Shown piece by piece: positions 1 to 5,731 of a stretch of 5,731 nucleotides of DNA (the stretch's first letter is position 1; each line of letters begins with the position of its first letter). The position numbers and the translations under genes were made by a program. The DNA comes from Phycisphaerales bacterium (GTDB taxonomy: Bacteria; Planctomycetota; Phycisphaerae; Phycisphaerales; Phycisphaeraceae). The notes beneath the pieces are model-generated. The model did not search any database and was not told where the DNA came from. It saw only the letters and a program-made list of their open reading frames with translations. The DNA is taken from the NCBI GenBank assembly GCA_012031455.1, contig JAAUTM010000114.1, forward strand, positions 1 through 5,731, written 5' to 3'.

Positions 1-552
1 GCTGCCTTCCCCCCATAAAATATTGATCTGGCTGACCCCCTCCACACGTTCGAGAATCGGCTTATGCGCTTGTCCACCTCGTCAAACACCGATTGAACGT
101 CGAACTCCGGATCGTTGGCGGAAAGAATCATCCAGGTGATGGGGTTTTCCACCGCACTGTCCGCAGCCACGATCACTGGCTGATTGACATCATCCGGGTA
201 GTCCTCCACCTCGCGCAATTTGTCTGAAGCTTCCTGCAGGGAGCGGGTCATGTCCGCACCGATGAAAAACTCCAGCTTGATCTCTGCCTGACCCAGCGTC
301 GCCGAGGCTGTCATCTTGCGCAGATTCGATCAGCCCCTTGAGCTTCTCTTCCTGTTCCTCAATGATTTCACGCTCAACTTCTTCCGGGCTGCGGCCCGGC
401 CAGGATGTCTGAACCGTGATGATCGGCTGATCCACGTTGGGAGTCAGTTGGACGGGGATCGCAAACAGCGCGATCAGTCCGCCCAGCACCAGCAAAAGCA
501 CTCCTACGGTCACTTTCACCGGGTTATCAATACAGAAACGAATGTAGTCCAT
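1..552 (-). CDS. RND efflux permease, N-terminal part, cut by window edge, two frameshifts
   Basis: This is the inner-membrane pump of a tripartite RND (HAE1/AcrB-like) exporter, which uses the proton gradient to expel drugs or other small molecules. ATG at 552 opens MDYIRFCIDNPVKVTVG, followed by TM1 (about residues 12-30), the family-typical turn PVQLTPNVDQPIITVQTSWPG and EEVEREIIEEQEEKLKGL, the start of the periplasmic porter domain. A purine-rich GAGAG sits 6 nt before this ATG, which favours it over the in-frame start at 579. The frame breaks near 318-321: one extra base in TTGCGC, where TTGGC would give ESAKMTASATLGQ. It breaks again near 63-64, where one missing base would give KRIKPILERVEGVSQINI. 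With both corrected, about 184 residues read without a stop to the edge. The remaining roughly 850 residues lie outside. It follows the adaptor gene on the same strand, presumably in one operon. Family assignment is firm; substrate is unknown. Confidence 0.95.
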
Positions 553-712
553 GGGTATCTCTCGATTACGTAAGGGCACGGGCCATCGATAGCAGGGGAA
601 TTAACCCCAGGCCCTGGACCCTAATCCTTCTTCGGGGTAGTGAACTTTCTCATGTCAACATGCACGGGGCCTGTGGCCGGTGGCAAGCGTACTGGGTGTT
701 GATTGTCATCTT

Positions 713-2014
713 TCAGGGCAGTGGTATCAGGGGTCGGGTAGGGAAGAGGCTTTCAGCGCCTTCAATCACCACCTGCATACCCGGCGACAGCGGCGGCCCC
801 ATGGAACTGGGCAAAGGCTCGACCGCAAGCCGATCTCCCTTGCTGAATAACACCTGTACCGGAGCGGGCAGGGCCATGCCTCCGACGTTCATCCATACCG
901 TGGCCCCCTGAGCAGTGCGCAACACCGCATCGCGCGGGACGGTGATGGTGTCGGCCTGCTTCATTGTTGGCACCCGTGCCAGCACACTCATGCCCGGAAG
1001 CAGCCGGCCATCAAGATCATCCAGACTCACACGCACCGGGAAGGTACGGGCTGCATTGCCTCCATCAGGCACGATCGAGCGCACTTCGCCAACGACCTCC
1101 ATGTTCAGTGGCTCGATTAAGACCTGAATTTGCGAACCCATCGTGACCGTATCAACGAACCGTTCCGGGACATCAATCAGGGCATCGATACGACCGCGGG
1201 AAACAATCTCCATCAGCGGGGTCCCGGCATTGGCCCACTGGCCCACTTCGATCATCTTGCGAACCACCACACCATCAAAGGGTGCCAGCACATCAAGACG
1301 CTCAACCTCCAGACTGGCGCGTTGCAATGCCGACTCGGCTGCGTGGACCTGGGCTTGCTCTGACAGCAGTTGCGCCTGGTCCGCACGTTCCGCCGAACGG
1401 GCATCATCCAGTTCCTTTTGACTCGTGGACTTGTTCGTGAAAAGTTCCTCCAATCTGATGCGTTCCCGGCTGGATTTATCAAGGTTGGCCTGGGCCACGG
1501 CCACCATCGCCTTGGCCCGTTCCAACTCGGCCTTGGCAGTATCCAGATTAAGGTTCATCCACACCGGATCGATGCGTAGCAATAAAGTTTTCCGCCTTTG
1601 ACAACATCTCCTTCATCCACCGGACGATCGACCACCCTGCCTACCACTTCCGCAGCCACAATTGACCGTCGTACTTCGATCAGACGACCGACCACCTCCA
1701 CACCTGCTGAAGCTTTTCCATCTGTACTTCGCCCAAACGCACCATCGCCGGGGTGGCCCCATTGGCGGCGCACCACCTTGCTCACCCGGAGGACCACCGG
1801 CTCCGGCGCTGCCCGGAGGGCCACCTTGTGCTGCGGCAGGGCCATCGGCTCCGGTGGGACCGGGGGGACCGCCTTGATCAACGGCCGCGCTGCCGGTTGC
1901 CGTGGTATCCGGTTTTTTTCCGACTGGATTACTGGCGTTCTGACCGGTGGCTTGCCCATGCGTCTGGGCCGTGGTCAAACCCAAGGTCAGCATGAAGATC
2001 GCCGATACACACAC
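713..2014 (-). CDS. RND periplasmic adaptor (membrane fusion protein, HlyD/AcrA type), three frameshifts
   Basis: The adaptor links the RND pump to an outer-membrane channel. GTG at 2014, with AGGAG 12 nt upstream, begins a hydrophobic export signal (CVSAIFMLTLGLTTAQ). A Gly/Pro-rich collagen-like linker follows (about residues 48-87). Next come the first lipoyl half (VAAEVVGRVVDRPVDEGDVVKGG), a long alpha-hairpin (about 156-240), the second lipoyl half (LAPFDGVVVRKMIEVGQW, about 244-261), the beta-barrel and the membrane-proximal domain ending near residue 434. Three single-base losses break the frame: in the G run at 1750-1753 (restores PPPAMVRLGEVQMEK), near 1703 (restores LQQRVEVVGRL) and near 1585 (restores GGKLLLRIDPV). 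Together they return to the original frame, and no stop appears in the corrected reading. The C-terminus may continue to a stop at 621 if one more base is missing near 713. Divergent from tetR and probably repressed by it. Family certain; exact ends less so. Confidence 0.93.
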
Positions 2015-2087
2015 AGCGGATACGAACTCCTGAAATCATGGACTTGGCGGGATGCCTGCATAAAGGCATGGGTTAATCTCCGGGGGA

Positions 2088-2116
2088 TTGTGCCTTGAGG
2101 GTGTTTGTCGTACAAT
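2088..2116 (+). promoter_or_regulatory. Sigma70-like promoter of tetR
   Basis: TTGTGC (2088-2093), a 17-bp spacer and TACAAT (2111-2116) give a good -35/-10 pair. Expected transcription start is near 2123, giving a leader of about 58 nt to the GTG at 2181. The -10 lies inside operator O1, so a bound repressor would block it: autoregulation. Confidence 0.6.
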
Positions 2117-2122
2117 GTACGA
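2108..2122. promoter_or_regulatory. Palindromic operator O1, probable TetR-family binding site
   Basis: TCGTACAATGTACGA is a perfect 15-bp palindrome around A2115. It contains the -10 box of the rightward tetR promoter. Its core GTACAnTGTAC is repeated at 2131-2141. An odd-centred palindrome between a tetR gene and a divergent efflux operon is the usual operator layout for this family. Binding is inferred. Confidence 0.75.
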
Positions 2123-2130
2123 ACAGGTTG

Positions 2131-2141
2131 GTACAGTGTAC
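2131..2141. promoter_or_regulatory. Palindromic operator O2, second copy of the same site
   Basis: GTACAGTGTAC is a perfect 11-bp palindrome around G2136. It has the same GTACAnTGTAC core as O1 and its centre is 21 bp, two helical turns, away. It overlaps the -10 box of the leftward efflux promoter. The two sites face the same side of the helix, which suits two repressor dimers binding together. Confidence 0.7.
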
Positions 2142-2164
2142 GGAGCATCTGTGTCGTTCGTCAA
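2135..2164 (-). promoter_or_regulatory. Sigma70-like promoter of the efflux operon
   Basis: Read on the minus strand: TTGACG (2164-2159), an 18-bp spacer and TACACT (2140-2135). The predicted start near 2128 leaves a leader of about 113 nt before the adaptor GTG. The -10 overlaps operator O2. This promoter points toward the tetR promoter, so the two polymerases would compete for the same stretch. Confidence 0.6.
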
Positions 2165-2180
2165 GCCGGGGAGAAATTTT

Positions 2181-2870
2181 GTGCCCATGACCCAATCACC
2201 CCGAGGCAGCAGCAGACAGTGGCGCAAAAGCTGGCGTCTGGGGGATCATGCACAGCGGACGCAGTTGATTGTCGATGTTTCCCTGGTGCTTTTGGAGATG
2301 GAGTCTGCCGAGGGGGTCACCACCCGCAAGGTGGCAGCCATGCTGGGCGTGGGGGCAATGACGCTGTACACCTATGTCAAGGGTCAGCCTGACCTGCGAT
2401 TGCGGATGATTCAGCGCGGCTTTGAAATGATGCGTATGCACTGCGACAGTGATGTTCCCAACACCACCATGGAACACTGGCGCCGGGGTGCTGCGAATTA
2501 CATCAATTTTGCGGTGAGCAATCCCCGTTTATATGAGTTGATGTTCTCCCAGCCGATCGCCGGGGGGCAGAAAGAAGCTGACGCGGTGGCCAAGGAATTT
2601 GAACCCTTTTTTCAGGAAATCAGGGACCTGCTGGCTCTGCGTGGGCTTTCTGAAGCACAGCTTGATGCCCGGGCTCGTACCGTGGCCGGGCGATTATGGA
2701 TCGGTATGCACGGGCTGGCATCCCTGGCGATTTCCGGTCGGCTGGATGTGCTCAAGGTCGGCGTGGACCGGGTCCTCGATGACCTGCTCGAACATCTGGG
2801 ACTGGAGGAAATGATCGCGGGGAGCATTTCAATAAACAAGCAAGGGCCATTACTCGACTCAGTTGGGTAA
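2181..2870 (+). CDS. TetR-family transcriptional repressor with WHG-type C-terminal domain
   Basis: A one-component repressor, intact at 229 residues, a usual TetR length. The N-terminal DNA-binding domain spans about residues 24-75: a first helix (QRTQLIVDVSLVLLEME), then the helix-turn-helix TTRKVAAMLGVGAMTLYTYV, where MTLYTYVKGQPDL is the classic recognition helix and following segment. The ligand-binding part contains NPRLYELMFS and, at 173-178, W-x-x-x-H-G within WIGMHGLASLAISGRL, the signature of the WHG (TetR_C_33) domain. GTG at 2181 is preferred because GGAG ends 7 nt upstream. ATG at 2187 is the alternative, and the further upstream start at 2088 would place the promoter and both operators inside the gene. 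The gene diverges from the efflux operon, and two matching palindromes between them suggest it represses both. Ligand unknown, likely a pump substrate. Family certain; target inferred from position. Confidence 0.95.
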   Translation: MPMTQSPRGSSRQWRKSWRLGDHAQRTQLIVDVSLVLLEMESAEGVTTRKVAAMLGVGAMTLYTYVKGQPDLRLRMIQRGFEMMRMHCDSDVPNTTMEHWRRGAANYINFAVSNPRLYELMFSQPIAGGQKEADAVAKEFEPFFQEIRDLLALRGLSEAQLDARARTVAGRLWIGMHGLASLAISGRLDVLKVGVDRVLDDLLEHLGLEEMIAGSISINKQGPLLDSVG

Positions 2871-2910
2871 CGGCTTGGGGGCTTGGATCTGACTTAATCA
2901 TTGAGGGCCA

Positions 2911-2940
2911 GAAGGGAAGAAATGGAGTTTCTTGCCCTTT
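2911..2940 (+). terminator. Hairpin terminator downstream of tetR
   Basis: Left arm 2912-2922 (AAGGGAAGAAA) pairs fully with right arm 2928-2939 (TTTCTTGCCCTT) apart from one bulged G at 2934. The loop is the five bases TGGAG. The arm ends in TTT only, so the U-tract is short. It lies 41 nt after the tetR stop. The stem is clear; strength of termination is uncertain. Confidence 0.6.
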
Positions 2941-3054
2941 GCTATGCCGCCACCTGTTTGTACAGATATCTAATGCTCGATTCTCGGTCAGTATCCATGA
3001 CCTGGTTGATGACTTGGTTTGGCCTTTTGAGGGCCTTTCACACTCATTATCGTA

Positions 3055-3083
3055 TTGCCGACGCTTGGAGACGGTGGTATACT
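3055..3083 (+). promoter_or_regulatory. Extended -10 sigma70-like promoter before the methyltransferase-like gene
   Basis: TTGCCG (3055-3060), exactly 17 bp, then TATACT (3078-3083) preceded by TGG, an extended -10 signal. Start expected near 3090, giving a 5' leader of about 70 nt, AT-rich, before the ATG at 3160. It suggests the gene is transcribed on its own rather than with tetR. Confidence 0.55.
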
Positions 3084-3159
3084 GGTTTTGAATCTTGTGT
3101 TAATATAGTTTACCGTTAATAAATAAGTTCGGAAGAAATAATCAATCCATCATACTATC

Positions 3160-4016
3160 ATGAAGACTTGGATAAGAGAACTAGAACACAGTAATTTCAA
3201 ATCAGGTAAATACTCGCAATCCTATCAAGATGTATTGCTTGATCGAATCTTTGAGAACACTGGAACTCATAATTCTGTCCCGTTCTGTGTTGAGTTTGGC
3301 TTTAACTCGCCAAGCTTATTGGGGGGATCGGGGGCCAATGTTGCACATTTTATAGTCGACAAAAAGTGGGACTCACTTCTATTGGATGGAGACAACGAAG
3401 ATCCGAAAATCAATCTTTATCAGCATTTCCTGACACCTTCAAACATTTGCGAATTATTCGCACGCTATAATGTCCCCAAAGAACCAGAGTATGTTTCAAT
3501 CGACGTGGATTCCACCGACCTTTGGCTTTTTGAGGCTTTAGTGAAGCAATATAAAGCAATGGTGTTTTCCGTCGAATACAACTAAATTTTCCACTTGATG
3601 CAGCAATCACTTTCCCTAATGACCCAAACGAACGTTGGCAAGGTGACAGGGGATATGGTGCTTCTCTGAAGGCTTTGAATATGGTTGCAAAATCGCATGG
3701 TTACTCGCTTTTGTGGGTGGTACCTTGTCTGGATGCGATATTCATTCGAAATGATCTCATCGACGATGGCACCGATGAAATATGTTTCCCATTTGAGAAG
3801 TGGGCTGCGCAGACATCCATAACCGTCCATAAACCATTAAAGAACCGTAAGCGGATAGATATCTTTATCGATTATGAAGTTTATCTTTCCACCAATGGAG
3901 ATATCCAGGCAAGCAAGAGGGCTGCCCTGCCAATCTGCAGGGAGGTATTGGTTGACACTATCTATCAAACGATGCGGCGAATACCAGAACGGCTTGCTAA
4001 AAAACTGATTCGGTAG
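3160..4016 (+). CDS. FkbM-like SAM-dependent methyltransferase-fold protein, one frameshift
   Basis: About 286 residues once one missing base near 3583 is restored. As written, ACAACTAAA ends the frame after SVEYN; an added T gives EYNLNFPLDAAITFPND, and the reading continues to TAG at 4014-4016. Visible pieces match a Rossmann-type methyltransferase of the FkbM/Methyltransf_21 kind: SQSYQD (19-24) seen at the start of this family, VEFG (44-47) at the expected SAM-binding strand, LLLDGD (73-78) with the acidic residue that would hold the SAM ribose, SIDVDSTDLWLFEAL (113-127) and VFSVEYN. The acceptor cannot be told; relatives often modify glycans or secondary metabolites. No Shine-Dalgarno is seen close to the ATG (GGAAG is 24 nt away). 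The gene is markedly AT-rich beside tetR, suggesting transfer. No glycan genes lie next to it. Fold likely, activity unproven. Confidence 0.7.
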
Positions 4017-4100
4017 AACAATTAAGTGGAGGCAACTCACAACAACGCTCCTAACCTCTGATGTTCGCCCTTCCCCGCTACTCTCCACTGCTCAGAATAG

Positions 4101-4141
4101 AGAAAGGGATGAATACATGTCCGTATCCCCTTTTCTTATCT
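4101..4141 (+). terminator. Possible terminator after the methyltransferase-like gene
   Basis: GGGAT (4106-4110) pairs with ATCCC (4125-4129). Allowing a bulge, AGAAA (4101-4105) pairs with the following TTTCT. A T-rich run TTTTCTTATCT (4131-4141) follows the core stem. The loop is 14 nt, or contains a small inner ATAC/GTAT stem. Position, about 90 nt past the stop, fits a terminator, but the stem is imperfect. Confidence 0.4.
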
Positions 4142-4159
4142 GATGACGATCCGCACCAG

Positions 4160-4189
4160 ACAAACAAACAAACAATTGTGAGTGAGTGA
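4160..4189. repeat. Two adjacent microsatellites, (ACAA)4 and (GTGA)3
   Basis: Four ACAA units (4160-4175) are followed after TT by three GTGA units (4178-4189). Such tracts can change length by slippage. They are not in a gene, and no promoter next to them is convincing enough to propose phase variation. Confidence 0.8.
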
Positions 4190-4357
4190 ACTTGTGAGGT
4201 TCAAAGTGGTGCGAATCCATCTGCGTAGCACAAATGACGACTTGAAAACCACAGCAATCACCTTCCGCAGCACCCGGGTCGACTGGTTGTAGCCATGGAC
4301 TCTATGTACACTGAAGACCGTTGTGGCACAATGCGTGAATCATTCTAAATTACTGAG

Positions 4358-4375
4358 GTTTGCGACGGAGCATAC
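4358..4375 (+). repeat. REP-like palindrome, left copy
   Basis: GTTTGC-GACGGA-GCATAC forms a 6-bp stem (one T-T mismatch) with a 6-nt loop. Bases 4358-4372 are an exact 15-bp match, in inverted orientation, to 5082-5096. It lies 43 nt before the ATG of the two-TM protein, so if transcribed it would sit in that gene's leader. Confidence 0.6.
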
Positions 4376-4417
4376 TTATCCCCCTTTTCTTCTCTATTGG
4401 AAGAAGAAAGAAACACG

Positions 4418-5077
4418 ATGCCTCATTGCGATATGACAATACCGAAAACCCGCCATGAAGTTTTATGGACCGGATTCTTCGGCTCGATCGTCGTGGTATT
4501 CACTATCCTTGCGTTACTTAATTTAGTCGACCTTGTTGCGGTCATTCCTTCTGTTCTCTGGCTGATCTACATCGCATGGATTCTTTGGGTCGGCTGTCGA
4601 GAGGCTGGAGGCTTTCACAAATATACTATAGATTGGCTAGCAGCCTTTGCCCGGAGGAAATTCGTTCTTTACCAGAATGATAGAATTCATCAATCCTGTA
4701 TTCGATTCGGCTATGAATTCTTGGGACTTCGTTTTTTTCAGAAGGACATCAAAATCAAACAAATTGAATCTGTAGAGTGGTCGCCCGGCCAGGCGACGTG
4801 CAAGGTAGGCCGAGATATGAATGACTGGCATGTAGTTCTTTGGCATGACCACGGCGATCTAGAAAAGGGCAAGCGAAAACACTCACTTCGCAAGCCTGAT
4901 CAGGATGTATATATTGTAGGTCCTTCACAACGCAAACAAGATACTGCCACCTTGGGCAGAGAGTTTGTTAAATTTCTGATTGGTATTGGTGTCCCGCTTA
5001 TACAAGGCTCGGACAATAACGTTTTCATCAGACAAACCCAAACGCAAGAGAATATCCAATATGAAGATAAGGTGTAA
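4418..5077 (+). CDS. Two-TM membrane protein with a soluble C-terminal domain, function unknown
   Basis: An intact 219-residue protein. ATG at 4418 is chosen because the purine-rich GGAAGAAGAAAG lies just upstream; a TTG at 4397 would be the alternative and would swallow that site. After a short N-terminus come two hydrophobic helices (about 15-36 and 39-59) separated by a tight LVDLV turn. Then follows a charged, probably beta-rich domain of about 150 residues. That domain carries ESVEWSPGQATCKVGRDMND, WHVVLWHDH and RKPDQDVYIVGPSQRK, segments that look strongly conserved in style and recall uncharacterised planctomycete proteins. The layout (two helices then a beta-rich domain) resembles bacterial PH-like membrane proteins, but this is only an analogy. 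It stands alone, flanked by inverted REP-like palindromes and convergent with the 3D-domain gene. Coding status confident; role unknown. Confidence 0.85.
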   Translation: MPHCDMTIPKTRHEVLWTGFFGSIVVVFTILALLNLVDLVAVIPSVLWLIYIAWILWVGCREAGGFHKYTIDWLAAFARRKFVLYQNDRIHQSCIRFGYEFLGLRFFQKDIKIKQIESVEWSPGQATCKVGRDMNDWHVVLWHDHGDLEKGKRKHSLRKPDQDVYIVGPSQRKQDTATLGREFVKFLIGIGVPLIQGSDNNVFIRQTQTQENIQYEDKV

Positions 5078-5078
5078 G

Positions 5079-5096
5079 GTTTGCTCCGTCGCAAAC
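5079..5096 (+). repeat. REP-like palindrome, right copy; possible stem between convergent genes
   Basis: GTTTGC-TCCGTC-GCAAAC is a perfect 6-bp stem with a 6-nt loop, extendable by a G-T pair and an A-T pair to 8 bp. It begins one base after the stop of the two-TM protein. Bases 5082-5096 are the exact reverse complement of 4358-4372. It could end transcription from the left, but no T-run follows on either strand, so a repeat element is the safer call. Confidence 0.6.
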
Positions 5097-5150
5097 TTGA
5101 CACCATTTCCCCCTCATTGACAGTTTGCAAGACGACCCAATCAATCCGGC

Positions 5151-5731
5151 TCAATCCGCGTATTCCCAGACAGTGACTTTCAGGCGTTTTAATCTTCCAC
5201 TTTTTGGCTTGGGTGTGGGTGGGCATGAGCACATCCAGCCGATCGCCCTTGATCTTCCCGCCACGGTCCAGCACTGGGACGGGTCGAGCCTGATGGTAGC
5301 CGGGGATTGAGAGGATGGTTCCAAATCGCATGTCCCGCGGGCCAGCCACCAGTTTCATCCCATGTGTGGAAACATGTTTGCCTGAAGCGGTAATCCCATC
5401 GCTTTTCCCACAGCAGCAGGCTCCGGCACAGTAGGCGGTGACCGTCATCCAGCGTGTGGCTTTGATACGCAGGGGTCTTTGGTTGAAAGTCTGGGCGGGC
5501 GATAGTTGAGCCTGGCGGGTTTTTACCACCGGTAAAGCGGGGGCTGGGGAAGTTACGGAACGGAACCCGGCAAGTCCCTGCGGCAGGTGGTCATCATGCG
5601 GGGCAGGCCCGTTGGTTGCAGGTGATGAGGGTGATTGATGATCATCTCTGGCATAACTGGTTCCAATCAGACCTGCCAGTGTGAATACGATCAGTAAAAG
5701 GGTCACACACAGAAGCAGATGATGGACTAAG
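5151..5731 (-). CDS. Secreted 3D-domain (double-psi beta-barrel) protein, start outside window, one frameshift
   Basis: A 3D domain, named for three conserved aspartates, has the fold seen in RlpA/MltA-type proteins that act on or bind peptidoglycan. The N-terminus is a signal-like helix (LLLIVFTLAGLIGTSYA). A Pro/His-rich linker of about 60 residues follows, then the domain: VTAYCAGACCCGKSDGITASG with four cysteines, FGTILSIPGYH, and VLDRGGKIKGDRLDVLMPTH holding the three aspartates (147, 155, 158, counted from a GTG at 5706). An extra T in TTTT at 5187-5190 throws the frame. Removing it gives KWKIKRLKVTVWEYAD and a stop at 5151-5153, the typical end of the domain. Uncorrected, the frame runs to 4900 in unrelated sequence. 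The frame is open to the window edge and the GTG at 5706 has no ribosome site, so the start is probably beyond 5731. Enzymatic activity is unproven; family assignment is strong. Confidence 0.9.

Larger units (their letters stand above)
4017..4396. other. Intergenic stretch with repeats, no gene seen
   Basis: About 380 bases without a convincing reading frame on either strand. It holds a candidate terminator (4101-4141), two adjacent microsatellites (4160-4189), a direct repeat of a C4-5/T4 motif (4124-4137 and 4377-4391) and the left REP-like palindrome (4358-4375). The part 4190-4350 shows nothing I can assign. No tRNA or riboswitch fold was recognised. Confidence 0.6.

Noticed and set aside
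316..573. Plus-strand open frame opposite the RND permease start
   Set aside because: The minus strand encodes an unmistakable RND N-terminus here, so this is a shadow.
2037..2039. ATG at 2039 as the adaptor start (MISGVRIRCV...)
   Set aside because: It would supply positive charges for the signal peptide but needs another indel in the GTGTGTGT tract and lacks a ribosome site; the AGGAG lies downstream of it.
2052..2069. ATGCCT/AGGCAT hairpin in the efflux leader
   Set aside because: A 6-bp stem with a 6-nt loop, no T-run and no leader peptide. It is too common by chance to call an attenuator.
1598..2098. Long plus-strand open frame opposite the adaptor gene
   Set aside because: It is the shadow of the GC-rich Gly/Pro-coding tract. 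The protein is Arg/Thr/Pro/Gly-rich with no domain, while the minus strand gives a clear adaptor.
2088..2180. N-terminal extension of the TetR protein from an upstream start
   Set aside because: It would put both operators and a good -10 box inside the coding region, and the extra residues are not TetR-like. GGAG placed correctly before GTG 2181 favours the short form.
3021..3039. GGCC...GGCC hairpin followed by TTT as a terminator
   Set aside because: Only 4-5 bp of stem, and a much better hairpin lies at 2911-2940.
2901..3119. 72-residue plus-strand open frame between tetR and the methyltransferase-like gene
   Set aside because: It contains the tetR terminator hairpin and the extended -10 promoter, has no ribosome site and shows no recognisable protein character.
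4195..4240. tRNA-like GGTTCAAAG...GCGAATCC segment
   Set aside because: A T-arm-like string is present, but no acceptor stem, D arm or anticodon arm can be folded around it.
4900..5150. C-terminal continuation of the 3D-domain protein over the two-TM gene
   Set aside because: It arises from the extra T at 5187-5190. The corrected frame ends at 5151 with the normal domain ending, and the continuation is antisense to a good gene.

Overview
The window most likely comes from a planctomycete, probably Phycisphaerae-like. This is inferred from family resemblance only: the Cys-rich 3D-domain protein at the right end, the adaptor with a Gly/Pro-rich linker, and the two-TM protein with a GQAT...GRD-x-NDW core all recall proteins of that phylum. 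No rRNA or other marker gene is present. GC content is mosaic. The efflux/TetR part is GC-rich (39 of 60 bases in 2281-2340), while the central methyltransferase-like gene is AT-rich (20 of 60 GC in 3181-3240).

Left part (1-2870): a drug-efflux locus. A TetR-family repressor reads rightward. A membrane-fusion (adaptor) gene followed by an RND inner-membrane permease, cut by the window edge, reads leftward. Two near-identical palindromes, TCGTACAATGTACGA and GTACAGTGTAC, lie between them with centres 21 bp apart. Each covers the -10 box of one of two face-to-face promoters, so one repressor could control both itself and the pump.

Middle (2871-4396): a hairpin terminator after tetR, a strong sigma70-like promoter, then an orphan AT-rich FkbM-like methyltransferase-fold gene interrupted by one frameshift. 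After it comes about 400 bp without a gene, holding a possible terminator, two adjacent microsatellites and copies of short repeats.

Right part (4397-5731): an intact gene for a two-TM protein with a soluble C-terminal domain. It is bracketed by oppositely oriented copies of a small REP-like palindrome built on GTTTGCGACGGAGCA. Convergent to it is a secreted 3D-domain (double-psi beta-barrel) protein whose true end is recovered by correcting one inserted base.

The main caveat is indels. At least seven single-base indels break four of the six genes, several in homopolymers, yet the reading resumes cleanly with no in-frame stop each time. This looks more like consensus error from an indel-prone assembly than gene decay. 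I found no clear new defence or mobile system. The most interesting items are the double-operator switch, the REP-like bracketed membrane gene and the orphan methyltransferase-like gene.
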